Of a DNA stretch of 55,102 nt, positions 26,972 to 36,045 are shown piece after piece (the first letter of the stretch is position 1; each line of letters opens with the position of its first letter). Position numbers and translations under genes: made by a program. The notes beneath the pieces were generated by a model. That model had not been told where the DNA came from. It ran no database searches and was given only the letters and a program-made list of their open reading frames with translations. The DNA comes from Bacteroidia bacterium (GTDB lineage Bacteria; Bacteroidota; Bacteroidia; B-17B0; Aurantibacillaceae): contig JALHRL010000025.1 of the NCBI GenBank assembly GCA_022841465.1, positions 1 through 55,102 on the forward strand, read 5' to 3'.

Positions 26972-28198
26972 TTGCAGTCCTTTAAAGTCATAACATTCAA
27001 TCATCAAAATTTACCGCTAGAAACTATCGGTAAATTGCACTTAGATGAAGATTCTCAATCATCAAGCTTAGGCGCATTAAAATTAAATTTTCAATTTGAT
27101 GAATTAATGTTTTTAAGCACCTGTAACCGGGTAGAATTTTACTTAAAAACAGATAATGAAATCACAAAGGAACTTGTTGAAAGCATCATTAATTCCATAA
27201 ACGCAAACTTATCTACAGAAACAAAAAAAGAACTTGTTGCTAATTGTAATATTTTTAATGACGAAGAAGCAATTAACCATGTGTTTAAAGTTGCCTCTTC
27301 TTTAAACTCCTTAGTAGTTGGCGAACGTGAAATAATTTCACAATTGCGCAAAGCTTATGATTTTTGCAACTTATTAGGTTTAACCGGTGATTTTATTCGA
27401 CTGCTTATTAAACAAACAATTGAAACTGCTAAAAAGGTTTTTACAGAAACGGCCATAGCAAAAAATCCGGTTTCTATTGTTTCACTTGCTTACCGTCAGT
27501 TACGCGATTTAGGAATTAAAAACGATGCACGCATTTTAATTGTTGGTGCCGGTGAAACAAATACCAAAATGGCAAATTATTTAAAGAAACATAAGTTTGC
27601 CAACTTTACAGTATTTAATCGCAGCATTAACAACGCACAAACCTTAGCAGAATTATTAAACGGCGAAGCTTTATCGTTAAATGAATTCACTAATTACAAT
27701 AAAGGTTTTGATGTATTAATTGTATGTACCGCCTCTGCAACACCCATTATTACAGAAACCATTTACAAAAACCTAATTGCAGAAGACTCCTCTAAAAAGG
27801 TACTGATTGATTTATCTATTCCTCATAATATTCATGAAACTGTTGCGAAAAATTTTAACTGCAACTACATTGATATAACTTCATTAAAAGAAAGAGCAAA
27901 TCAAAATATGCAATTGCGTTTATCTGAAATGAAAAAATGCGAACAAATCATTCAGAGCAAATTAGATGAATTTAAATGGTTGCAAAAAGAACGTAGCATT
28001 GAATTAGCATTTGGTGAAATTCCCCGTCAGGTTAAAGCAATTAAAGATTTAGCCCTAACCGAAGTCTTTGCCAAAGAAATTAATGAGTTAGATAATAATA
28101 GCAAAGAGTTATTAGATAAAGTTATAGGCTATATTGAGAAAAAATACAACGCTGTTGCAATGAAAACGGCCAAAGATGTTTTTCTAAAAGATGAGTAA
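26972..28198 (+). CDS. hemA: glutamyl-tRNA reductase
   Basis: 408 aa. First step of C5-pathway tetrapyrrole synthesis: reduces glutamyl-tRNA to glutamate-1-semialdehyde with NADPH. Catalytic Cys51 in LSTCNRVEFY; SLVVGEREIISQLRKAY motif; nucleotide-binding ARILIVGAGETNTKMANYL; C-terminal dimerisation helix. The start is TTG at 26972: an in-frame stop lies at 26945, no ATG or GTG precedes the conserved N-terminus, and SFKVITFNHQNLPLE is typical of the family start. 30 bp upstream of hemCD, probably one operon. Confidence 0.95.
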   Translation: MQSFKVITFNHQNLPLETIGKLHLDEDSQSSSLGALKLNFQFDELMFLSTCNRVEFYLKTDNEITKELVESIINSINANLSTETKKELVANCNIFNDEEAINHVFKVASSLNSLVVGEREIISQLRKAYDFCNLLGLTGDFIRLLIKQTIETAKKVFTETAIAKNPVSIVSLAYRQLRDLGIKNDARILIVGAGETNTKMANYLKKHKFANFTVFNRSINNAQTLAELLNGEALSLNEFTNYNKGFDVLIVCTASATPIITETIYKNLIAEDSSKKVLIDLSIPHNIHETVAKNFNCNYIDITSLKERANQNMQLRLSEMKKCEQIIQSKLDEFKWLQKERSIELAFGEIPRQVKAIKDLALTEVFAKEINELDNNSKELLDKVIGYIEKKYNAVAMKTAKDVFLKDE

Positions 28199-28228
28199 TT
28201 ACATTCATCCATTCCCGAAGTATATTAA

Positions 28229-29812
28229 ATGAAAAAAATTATTATTGGAACACGCGGTAGCGATTTAGCTCTTTGGCAAGCAAATTACACCAAAGAATTA
28301 TTAGAAGAAAAAGGCCGTGAAGTTGAAATAAAAATTATTGAAACCGATGGCGACAGAACGCAACAGTGGAATACATCATTTGATAAATTAGAAGGCAAAG
28401 GTTTTTTTACAAAAGAATTAGAGGAAGCCCTTCTTAAAAACGAAATTGATTTAGCTGTTCACTCTCACAAAGATTTACCAACCGAAAACCCCGAAGGATT
28501 AATTATTGCCGGTGTTTCTAAACGTGTTGATCCTTCTGAATTACTTTTAATAAGAAAAGAAGCAGTTGACGATTCAAAACTATTTTCATTAAAAGAAAAA
28601 GCACAAGTAGGCACCTCTTCTGCTCGTCGTAAATCTCAATTACTCGCTTTTAGATCCGACGTTGAACTAAAAGATTTAAGAGGAAATGTACCCACTAGAA
28701 TAAACAAATTACGCAATGGCGATTATGATGCTATCATGTTAGCTGTTGCCGGTACTGAAAGATTAGAATTAGATTTAAGTGAATTTCATTGTGAAATATT
28801 AGACCCGAAAGTTTTTGTTCCGGCACCGGCTCAAGGTGTTTTAGCTTGGCAAATTAGAGAAACTGATGATGATTTGTTTGATTTGTTTGGAGATATTACA
28901 GATATAGATGTACAAACGCGAATTAGAATTGAAAGAAGTGTTTTAAATTTATTTGATGGAGGTTGCCAGTTACCATTAGGTGTTTATGTTGAAACCGAAT
29001 TTGACGATAACGACAGACCTGTTTTTAAAACATTTGTGAGTTATGCTAAAAGCTGGAACACACAACCCTATCAAATGTATTTTGAAACCGGAAATACAGA
29101 AGATTTTGCCGAAAATATTGTTACCGGAATTACTTCACTACAAGCAAAAAAAGTATTTATTACAAAAAACTTAAAAGAAAACGATTACTTGTCTTCTGCT
29201 CTTAAAAAACTAAATTTTACAATTGAAGGAAAAAGTTTAATAGAGTTTAAAGAAATTAAAATAAAAGTATTACCCGTAACAGATTGGATATTTTTTAGCA
29301 GCAAGCATGCCGTTAAATATTTTTTTAGTCAAAAACCTAATATCGGAAAAGTAAAGTTTGGATGTATTGGTGCTTCAACATCAGCCGAACTGCGCGCAAA
29401 CGGACACAGAGCAGATTTTATTGGACAGGGAACAGATACAAAACTTATTGGTAAACAATTTGCGGCAAAAGTTGGAAGCTCAAAGGTATTGTTTCCAATT
29501 GCTAAAGACAGTATGCGTACCATTCAATGGCAAATGCCTAAAAAAGATAATGCAATTGATTTGAATATTTATTTTACCATAAAACACAGCGTGGTATTAG
29601 ATGATTCGTACGAGATAATTGTTTTTACCAGCCCAAGCAATGTTGAAGCATATTTTGAAAAAAACAAATGGTTACCAAACCAAAAAGCAGTTGCCATGGG
29701 CGATGCAACCGCTAAAGCACTTATTAAATTAAAGGTAAAAGAGCATAAAAAACCGGTTAGTTTCGACGATTTAGGCTTATTTCAAGCCGTATTAGGGGCA
29801 GCCGCCAACTAA
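28229..29812 (+). CDS. hemCD: fused porphobilinogen deaminase / uroporphyrinogen-III synthase (HemC-HemD)
   Basis: 527 aa, two enzymes in one chain. HemC, residues 1-~300: IIIGTRGSDLALWQAN, DLAVHSHKDLPTE and the dipyrromethane-cofactor Cys246 in FDGGCQLPLGVY. HemD, ~305-527: AKKVFITKNL, FFSSKHAVKYFF, FGCIGASTSAELRANG, IIVFTSPSNVEAYF and VAMGDATAKAL. HemC turns four porphobilinogens into hydroxymethylbilane and HemD cyclises it; fusion would pass the unstable intermediate on directly. Both halves are full length with all key motifs. Follows hemA. Confidence 0.95.
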   Translation: MKKIIIGTRGSDLALWQANYTKELLEEKGREVEIKIIETDGDRTQQWNTSFDKLEGKGFFTKELEEALLKNEIDLAVHSHKDLPTENPEGLIIAGVSKRVDPSELLLIRKEAVDDSKLFSLKEKAQVGTSSARRKSQLLAFRSDVELKDLRGNVPTRINKLRNGDYDAIMLAVAGTERLELDLSEFHCEILDPKVFVPAPAQGVLAWQIRETDDDLFDLFGDITDIDVQTRIRIERSVLNLFDGGCQLPLGVYVETEFDDNDRPVFKTFVSYAKSWNTQPYQMYFETGNTEDFAENIVTGITSLQAKKVFITKNLKENDYLSSALKKLNFTIEGKSLIEFKEIKIKVLPVTDWIFFSSKHAVKYFFSQKPNIGKVKFGCIGASTSAELRANGHRADFIGQGTDTKLIGKQFAAKVGSSKVLFPIAKDSMRTIQWQMPKKDNAIDLNIYFTIKHSVVLDDSYEIIVFTSPSNVEAYFEKNKWLPNQKAVAMGDATAKALIKLKVKEHKKPVSFDDLGLFQAVLGAAAN

Positions 29813-29861
29813 TCTACCGTATTGATTAACATTAATTTAAGGTACTTTACTAAAAAATCCC

Positions 29862-29869
29862 TATCTTTG
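29862..29869 (+). promoter_or_regulatory. -7 element of typA
   Basis: TATCTTTG, a perfect TAnnTTTG, 17 nt before the ATG at 29887. No clear -33. Confidence 0.6.
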
Positions 29870-29886
29870 CGCCCTTAAATTGTATT

Positions 29887-31698
29887 ATGTCAGAAATTAG
29901 AAACATTGCTATTATTGCCCACGTTGACCACGGTAAAACTACTTTGGTTGACAAAATTTTACACACCTGTAAATTATTTCGCGAAAATCAAGAAACAGGT
30001 GAATTGATTTTAGATAACAACGACCTTGAACGTGAACGTGGTATTACCATTTTGGCAAAAAACGTTTCGGTTACTTATAAAGGAACAAAAATAAATATTA
30101 TTGACACTCCCGGTCACGCCGATTTTGGTGGAGAAGTAGAACGTGTAATGAACATGGCCGATGGTGTTATTTTGTTAGTAGATGCTTTTGAAGGACCAAT
30201 GCCTCAAACGCGTTTCGTAACTCAAAAAGCAATTGCCGCAGGTAAAAAAGCAGTTTTGGTTATTAATAAAGTTGATAAACCAAACTGCCGCCCAGATGAA
30301 GTACATGATGCAGTTTTTGATTTGTTTTTTAATTTAGGTGCAACAGAAGATCAATTAGATTTTCCAACTGTGTATGGTTCATCAAAACAAGGGTGGATGG
30401 GGCCGGATTACAAAACACCAACGAATGATATTACTTATTTATTGGATGTTATTTTAGAAAAAATTCCGGTTGCACCCAAGCGCGAAGGAACATTGCAAAT
30501 TCAAATTACATCACTAGATTATTCTTCGTTTATTGGACGTATTGCAGTAGGTCGTGTTTTTCGCGGAACAATAAAAGAAAACATGCCGGTAAGCGTTGTA
30601 AAACGTAATGGTACTATTCAAAAAGCAAGAATAAAAGAATTATTTGTTTTTGATGGATTAGGTAAAATAAAAGTTCAAGAAGTTGAAACAGGTGATATTT
30701 GTGCATTTACGGGTATTGAAGGGTTTGAAATTGGCGATACGGTTGCTGATTTTGAAAATCCGGAAGGAATGCCAACAATGCATATTGATGAACCTACAAT
30801 GAGCATGTTGTTTACCATTAACAACTCTCCGTTTTTTGGTAAAGATGGTAAATATGTTACATCACGTCATTTACGCGATCGTTTATTTAAAGAATTAGAA
30901 AAAAACTTAGCGATGCGTGTTGAAGAAACACCATCACCGGATTCCTATTTAGTATTTGGAAGGGGTATTCTTCACTTATCGGTTTTAATAGAAACCATGC
31001 GCCGAGAAGGATATGAACTACAATTAGGGCAACCGCAAGTAATTGTTAAGGAAATTGATGGTCAAAAATGTGAACCTATAGAGGTATTAACTGTTGATGT
31101 TCCGCAAGAATCATCAAGTAAGGTAATTGATTTGGTTACACAAAGAAAAGGTAACATGTTAATTATGGAACCAAAAGGAGATTTAACGCATTTAGAATTT
31201 GAAATTCCATCACGTGGTATTATAGGATTGCGTAATAATGTATTAACTGCAACTGCGGGTGAAGCAATTATGGCGCATCGTTTTAAAGCTTATGAACCAT
31301 GGAAAGGCCATATTCCTAGCCGTATTTCGGGTGTATTAATTAGCAAGGATAAAGGATCGGCTGTTGCATACAGTATTGATAAATTACAAGACAGAGGAAA
31401 GTTTTTTGTTGAAGCAGGCGAAGAAATTTATCCGGGTATGATTATTGGAGAGCACATTCGTCCGGATGATTTAGTGGTAAACATTTGTACAGAAAAACAG
31501 TTAACCAATATGCGTGCAAGTGGTACCGATGAAAAAATGCGTATTGCTCCAAAAATTAAATTTAGTTTAGAGGAGGCAATGGAATACATTCAGTCTGACG
31601 AGTACGTAGAAATTACACCAAGTAATATTCGTTTACGTAAAATTCACTTAGATGAGAATACTCGTAAGCGTATGTCGAAATCTGTTGAAGCACAATAA
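29887..31698 (+). CDS. typA: ribosome-associated GTPase TypA/BipA
   Basis: 603 aa translational GTPase acting in ribosome assembly and stress. G1 AHVDHGKTTL (11-20), the switch motif RERGITILAKN, G3 DTPGHADFGGEVERV, G4 NKVD, then EF-G-like domains III and V and the BipA-specific C-terminal domain (MIIGEHIRPDDLVVNICTEKQLTNMRASGTDEK). Family length. Own promoter element and terminator. Confidence 0.98.
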   Translation: MSEIRNIAIIAHVDHGKTTLVDKILHTCKLFRENQETGELILDNNDLERERGITILAKNVSVTYKGTKINIIDTPGHADFGGEVERVMNMADGVILLVDAFEGPMPQTRFVTQKAIAAGKKAVLVINKVDKPNCRPDEVHDAVFDLFFNLGATEDQLDFPTVYGSSKQGWMGPDYKTPTNDITYLLDVILEKIPVAPKREGTLQIQITSLDYSSFIGRIAVGRVFRGTIKENMPVSVVKRNGTIQKARIKELFVFDGLGKIKVQEVETGDICAFTGIEGFEIGDTVADFENPEGMPTMHIDEPTMSMLFTINNSPFFGKDGKYVTSRHLRDRLFKELEKNLAMRVEETPSPDSYLVFGRGILHLSVLIETMRREGYELQLGQPQVIVKEIDGQKCEPIEVLTVDVPQESSSKVIDLVTQRKGNMLIMEPKGDLTHLEFEIPSRGIIGLRNNVLTATAGEAIMAHRFKAYEPWKGHIPSRISGVLISKDKGSAVAYSIDKLQDRGKFFVEAGEEIYPGMIIGEHIRPDDLVVNICTEKQLTNMRASGTDEKMRIAPKIKFSLEEAMEYIQSDEYVEITPSNIRLRKIHLDENTRKRMSKSVEAQ

Positions 31699-31720
31699 AC
31701 CTATATGATTTTATAAAAGA

Positions 31721-31747
31721 AAAGCGGTAAAATTTACCGCTTTTTTT
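31721..31747. terminator. bidirectional terminator between typA and the GSCFA gene
   Basis: AAAGCGGTAAA/TTTACCGCTTT nearly perfect palindrome with T-rich flank on the plus strand and a TTTTCTTTT flank on the minus strand. It serves the convergent genes on both sides. Confidence 0.85.
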
Positions 31748-31758
31748 ATTGATTTAAA

Positions 31759-32706
31759 TTAGTAAAATTTCAAATACGGATGCTTCTTCATTAAATCACG
31801 CTTCATTTTTTCAATGCTCATTTGAAAAGCCATTGCCTCTTCACTTTCCGGAAAAAGTATTTTATGATTTAGAGCCGTATTCAGTTTTTCTATTTCCTTG
31901 TTCAGTAAAATTGTTTCTTCATCAAAGTAAGTATCATTAAACTTTTCCCATACGTATTTAATAGCTTGCGCATTAGGATGGGCCATATCTTCTTTATAAA
32001 AACGATAATCTCTTAAATCATCTTTTACCAATTCATAAGCAGGAAAGTAATCAACCAAACCATCGTTCTTTAAAGTATTAGCCGCCAGCAAAAGAGTTGA
32101 TTTACTGATATTGTTCTCTACCAATCCATCTTTTAAATATTTAACCGGGGAAACAGTAATAACAATACTAATACGCGGATTAAATACTCTTAACTTTTGA
32201 ATTAGTAAGCGGTAATTAAAAACAATTTCTTCTACTGTTAATAATCGCTTTTCAAATTGAGAGGAAGCTTGTTTATGACAATTTGCAACCGTAGCATTTA
32301 TTTCTTTATGTTCATATATAAATGCGCTGCCGAATGTAATAAACAGATAATCGCACACACTTAAAGTTTGATGTGCACTTTGCTTTGCTTTTCTTATCTT
32401 CTTTAATAAGTCTTTTTCATCATTTGAATAAACACTACTATGGCATTTGTAAGAATAATAAATTTTACCTCTGTTTAAAACCCATTCATCAGCATTTTGT
32501 TCATTATCTATAATATCATTTAAAAGCAACTCAATGCTTGAAGGATTAAATAAAATTCCGTAAGGATTAACTGTAACATTAAATTTATAACGAAGCAATT
32601 GTTCGCTCATGTTTTCCGCAAAACAAGAGCCTACCATAAAAACATTGTGTTTGTGATGAATATTAAAAAGGGGTTTTTGTGGTTTATGGTTAATGTGAAG
32701 CTGCAT
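31759..32706 (-). CDS. GSCFA domain protein
   Basis: 315 aa cytoplasmic protein. The name-giving motif MVGSCFAENMSEQL lies at ~24-37, followed by NPYGILFNPSS; the central TFGSAFIYEHKE and the C-terminal DMAHPNAQAIKYVWEKF resemble SGNH/GDSL hydrolase blocks (a DxxHPN-like end). GSCFA proteins are a Bacteroidota/Proteobacteria family of unknown substrate. One base separates it from cca, so it is translationally coupled. Confidence 0.93.
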   Translation of the reverse strand: MQLHINHKPQKPLFNIHHKHNVFMVGSCFAENMSEQLLRYKFNVTVNPYGILFNPSSIELLLNDIIDNEQNADEWVLNRGKIYYSYKCHSSVYSNDEKDLLKKIRKAKQSAHQTLSVCDYLFITFGSAFIYEHKEINATVANCHKQASSQFEKRLLTVEEIVFNYRLLIQKLRVFNPRISIVITVSPVKYLKDGLVENNISKSTLLLAANTLKNDGLVDYFPAYELVKDDLRDYRFYKEDMAHPNAQAIKYVWEKFNDTYFDEETILLNKEIEKLNTALNHKILFPESEEAMAFQMSIEKMKRDLMKKHPYLKFY

Positions 32707-32707
32707 T

Positions 32708-34108
32708 TTACTTTTTCAATTCTTTATACTTACTATCTAAAAAAAACTTCGCGCTTTCATAATTATTTTCAATTACTCCATCTAATATAGCATCTTTTAA
32801 TGCATTTTTTAAAACTCCTATTTTTCGGCCCGGTTCAAGATTATACATTACCATTATCTCATCTCCGGTAATGGGGGGCTGCCAAGTGCGTATTTTATCT
32901 TTTGTTTCAATTTCAACCAACTTTGTTCTAACCAACTCAAAATTTTTCAAATAACGTTCTACTTTTTTTGGGTTTTTGGTTGTAATATCTGCTTCGCACA
33001 ATTTCATTAACTCATCAATATCATTGCCCGCTTCAAACAATACCCTTCTAACCGCGCTATCTGTAACTTCCGTTTTTGCTAAAACTATTGGTCGTAAATG
33101 AAGTAATACCATTTTTTGCACAAACTTCATCTTTTCATTTAAGGGTAATTTTAAGGCTGCAAATATTTTTGGTACCATTCTCGCTCCTTTATCTTCGTGC
33201 CCATGAAATGTAAATCCTTTACCCTCTTCAAAGCGTTTAGTTGCAGGTTTTGCAATATCATGTAAAATAGCCGCCCAGCGTAACCATAAATCATTAGATT
33301 TTTGTGCAACATTATCTAATACCTCTAGCGTATGATAAAAATTATCCTTGTGTGATAAGCCTTTAATAGTATCCACTCCATACAGTTTAACCATTTCAGG
33401 AAAAATTAAATGCAATAAACCTGTATCAAACAATAATTTAAATCCGTAAGAGGGTTTAGGCGCTAAAATTATTTTATTTAACTCATCACTAATGCGTTCT
33501 TTACTTACAATTGAAATACGCTCTTTGTTTTTACCTATAGCTTCTAGCGAGTTTTTTTCAATTATAAAATTTAACTGTGTAGCAAATCTTATTGCTCGCA
33601 TCATTCTTAAAGGGTCATCGCTATAAGTTATATCTGGAGCAAGCGGTGTTTTAATTATTTTATTTTTTAAATCCTCTAATCCATTAAAAGGGTCTAATAA
33701 TTTTCCGTAGTTGTTTTTAGAAAGTCCAATTGCCAATGCATTTATAGTAAAATCTCTTCTGTTTTGATCATCTTCTAATGTGCCATTTTCAACAATTGGT
33801 TTACGAGAATTTCTGTTATAACTCTCCTTTCTGGCACCCACAAATTCAATTTCAAACTCGCTAAATTTTAATTGAGCAGTGCCAAAATTTTTAAAAACAG
33901 ATAGATGAGCTTCTTCTCCTAATTTATCTTTTACCTTTTCTGCTAAATCAATTCCTTTACCAATAGCAACCACATCAATATCTTTGCTGCTTCGTTCTAA
34001 AAAAATATCGCGCACAAACCCTCCAATCAGGTATGCATCAATACCTAATTCATCGGCACATTGGCCAATTAACTGATAAATGGGTTCTTTTAAAAAATTA
34101 AATTGCAC
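32708..34108 (-). CDS. cca: CCA-adding tRNA nucleotidyltransferase with HD domain
   Basis: 466 aa. It adds or repairs the 3'-CCA of tRNAs; this genome needs it, because neither tRNA gene here encodes CCA. Class II nucleotidyltransferase head with GGFVRD (29-34) and the catalytic Asp pair DID (43-45), RRDFTINALAI, then a C-terminal HD phosphohydrolase domain (WAAILHDIAKP; HGHEDKGARM). The start is GTG at 34108; there is no in-frame ATG upstream of the conserved head. A perfect -7 element ends only 5 nt before it. Confidence 0.95.
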   Translation of the reverse strand: MQFNFLKEPIYQLIGQCADELGIDAYLIGGFVRDIFLERSSKDIDVVAIGKGIDLAEKVKDKLGEEAHLSVFKNFGTAQLKFSEFEIEFVGARKESYNRNSRKPIVENGTLEDDQNRRDFTINALAIGLSKNNYGKLLDPFNGLEDLKNKIIKTPLAPDITYSDDPLRMMRAIRFATQLNFIIEKNSLEAIGKNKERISIVSKERISDELNKIILAPKPSYGFKLLFDTGLLHLIFPEMVKLYGVDTIKGLSHKDNFYHTLEVLDNVAQKSNDLWLRWAAILHDIAKPATKRFEEGKGFTFHGHEDKGARMVPKIFAALKLPLNEKMKFVQKMVLLHLRPIVLAKTEVTDSAVRRVLFEAGNDIDELMKLCEADITTKNPKKVERYLKNFELVRTKLVEIETKDKIRTWQPPITGDEIMVMYNLEPGRKIGVLKNALKDAILDGVIENNYESAKFFLDSKYKELKK

Positions 34109-34113
34109 GTAGG

Positions 34114-34121
34114 CAAAGATA
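34114..34121 (-). promoter_or_regulatory. -7 element of cca, adjacent to the start codon
   Basis: The minus strand reads TATCTTTG, a perfect TAnnTTTG. Only 5 nt lie between it and the GTG start codon of cca, so the mRNA would be leaderless or nearly so. Confidence 0.6.
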
Positions 34122-34154
34122 GGAAAATGTTGCTCTGTTTGTCCTCTGAGATGC

Positions 34155-34781
34155 TTATTCTAATCGATAAATTTCCATAATTTCAGATAGTATTTTAGGG
34201 AAATCTATTTTTAAATCTATTAATTCACCCGAATGAACATCAAATACCCAACCATGCACCAATAAACCTCTTTGGTGATGAGCTTGCTGTACCGAAGCGT
34301 TTTTTATTACATTAATACATTGCTCTTGTACATTTAATTCAACCAATCTGTTGTATCTGGCGTTTTCATCTTTAATATCGTTCAGTTCTTTTTTATGTAT
34401 TCGGTAAACATCTCTAATGTTTCTTAACCATGGATTTAAAATACCTAAATCTTTTGCTTCCATGGCAGCCTTTACACCACCACAAAAATAATGACCGCAC
34501 ACCACAATATGATTTACTTTTAAATGTCTTACAGCGTAATTTATAACAGACATTACATTTAAATCTACCGAGTTAACTAAGTTTGCAATGTTTCTATGTA
34601 CAAAAACCTCACCCGGCTGAACACCCATAATATCTTCTGCAGTTACCCTGCTATCAGAACAACCAATGTATAAAAACTCCGGTTCTTGTCCTTTAGATAA
34701 TTGATTAAAATAATTACTATTGCTTGCCAATTTTTCGGCAATCCATTTTTTATTATTACTAAAAACATTTTTTATATCCAT
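34155..34781 (-). CDS. beta-class carbonic anhydrase
   Basis: 208 aa. It interconverts CO2 and bicarbonate. Zinc ligands Cys41, His97 and Cys100 (CSDSR; CGHYFCGG) with the Asp43/Arg45 dyad of the beta class; EVFVHRNIANLV and the C-terminal LVHGWVFDVHSGELIDL are typical. No signal peptide, so cytoplasmic. 4 bp after the bestrophin gene, so the two are very likely co-transcribed. That implies joint handling of bicarbonate. Confidence 0.95.
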   Translation of the reverse strand: MDIKNVFSNNKKWIAEKLASNSNYFNQLSKGQEPEFLYIGCSDSRVTAEDIMGVQPGEVFVHRNIANLVNSVDLNVMSVINYAVRHLKVNHIVVCGHYFCGGVKAAMEAKDLGILNPWLRNIRDVYRIHKKELNDIKDENARYNRLVELNVQEQCINVIKNASVQQAHHQRGLLVHGWVFDVHSGELIDLKIDFPKILSEIMEIYRLE

Positions 34782-34785
34782 ACTA

Positions 34786-35808
34786 TTATATTAAAATATT
34801 ATTTTCCGGCTTTAGGGGCAATGGAATTTCTTTATGATTAAACATTTCCAGTAAGTCTATTTCTATGGTTCTGCAAATAGAAGTAATTGGCACATCATTT
34901 GCACTTCCTTCAAACGGACTCTCTGTTGCCTCTCCAATTTTCTCTAAAGTAGTAAATATCCAGGCAGATAAAACACTAAAAGGTATTGTTAACCAAACTA
35001 ACCAACCGCCAAGTTTACCAAACTCCTGCAGCATTCCTAAAGGAACCAATGCAACAAAAATTCTTATGAAATACAAATTCAACGTTGCAAATTGCCTAGG
35101 ATATGGAAAATTTTTTATTCTCTCCGATGCGCCTTGATAAGTATAAAATTCTACAAGTAACTTTTGTAATTCCATATGCCTAAAGTCATCAATTAAACCT
35201 TTTAATTTTAAACCTCTTAGTTCTTCTGATTGGAGCGAAATAATTTGTGCTGCCCTATTAGATTTTGAAAGAACTATTTTTAATTCATCAGTAGATAAAT
35301 GATGCTTCAATGCATCTTCTAATTTATTATTGTGTTCTTCTACCTTAAACCATTTATCTTTGTACTCTTGATTGTGTTTTTTATAAACACCTTCCCAAAC
35401 TCTTGCCTCTCTTAATTGAAAGCGAAGCGAAGTAAGCCAAGCAATGTGACGTTTTATAATTTTTAATTGTATAGCCGTTAATTCATCTGCGCTCACCTTT
35501 TCCTTCGCAAAATCATTTGTTATAAAATCTTTAACGGAAATTCCCCAACTTCTGCTACTATTTACTATTGATCCCCACACTTTTCGGGCTTCCCACATTC
35601 TATCGTACGAAGCATTATTTTTAAACCCAACAACAAACGCTACCGCCGTACCCAGCAACGCAATGGGCAACCAAGGTATTGCCAACCATTTCCAATCTAA
35701 CAAAACGTAGCAACAGGTTGGTAATGCAGCAATAATTAGTAAGCTAAAAATATCTCTTCTTGTCCATAATAGAACTTCTTTAATTGAAAACTTTTGTCCG
35801 GCGTGCAT
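34786..35808 (-). CDS. bestrophin-family (UPF0187) anion/ion channel
   Basis: 340 aa inner-membrane channel. Helices at ~18-35 (FSLLIIAALPTCCYVLL) and ~42-60 (IPWLPIALLGTAVAFVVGF), the conserved NNASYDRMWEARKVWGSIVNSSR, and C-terminal helices around FIRIFVALVPLGMLQEFGKLGGWLVWLTIPFSVLSAWIFTTLEKIGEATESPFEG with the family acidic FEGSANDVP. Bestrophins form pentameric channels that pass anions, including bicarbonate in several eukaryotic members, or cations in some bacterial ones. The pairing with carbonic anhydrase favours bicarbonate here, by inference. Confidence 0.93.
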   Translation of the reverse strand: MHAGQKFSIKEVLLWTRRDIFSLLIIAALPTCCYVLLDWKWLAIPWLPIALLGTAVAFVVGFKNNASYDRMWEARKVWGSIVNSSRSWGISVKDFITNDFAKEKVSADELTAIQLKIIKRHIAWLTSLRFQLREARVWEGVYKKHNQEYKDKWFKVEEHNNKLEDALKHHLSTDELKIVLSKSNRAAQIISLQSEELRGLKLKGLIDDFRHMELQKLLVEFYTYQGASERIKNFPYPRQFATLNLYFIRIFVALVPLGMLQEFGKLGGWLVWLTIPFSVLSAWIFTTLEKIGEATESPFEGSANDVPITSICRTIEIDLLEMFNHKEIPLPLKPENNILI

Positions 35809-35817
35809 ACTTTTTAT

Positions 35818-36045
35818 TTATAAAATTGATAATCGTATTGGTTTTCCGGTAATAGTATACTCTTCTATTTTTAATGAACCATTAATTATAGAATCTGAAT
35901 TTGAGTAATAATCTTTTGTAACAGTGGTAAGTTTCATTAAGTCTAAAATCTCTGCATTTTGATGTGCAAAAAACGTTGCAGTTGATAAATAAATTAAATA
36001 ATTAAAAATAATTTTACCTATAGCTTTATTTAAATTCAATCTCAT
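35818..36045 (-). CDS. small hypothetical protein, possibly exported
   Basis: 75 aa. The N-terminus has basic residues followed by a short hydrophobic run (IGKIIFNYLIYLSTATFFAHQ), which could be a signal peptide; the rest (KDYYSNSDSIINGSLKIEEYTITGKPIRLSIL) is unrecognised. Support for it as a real gene: its ATG directly abuts the stop of the YceH gene (TAAATG), it ends 9 bp before bestrophin, and the whole space between two same-strand genes is filled. Confidence 0.55.
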   Translation of the reverse strand: MRLNLNKAIGKIIFNYLIYLSTATFFAHQNAEILDLMKLTTVTKDYYSNSDSIINGSLKIEEYTITGKPIRLSIL

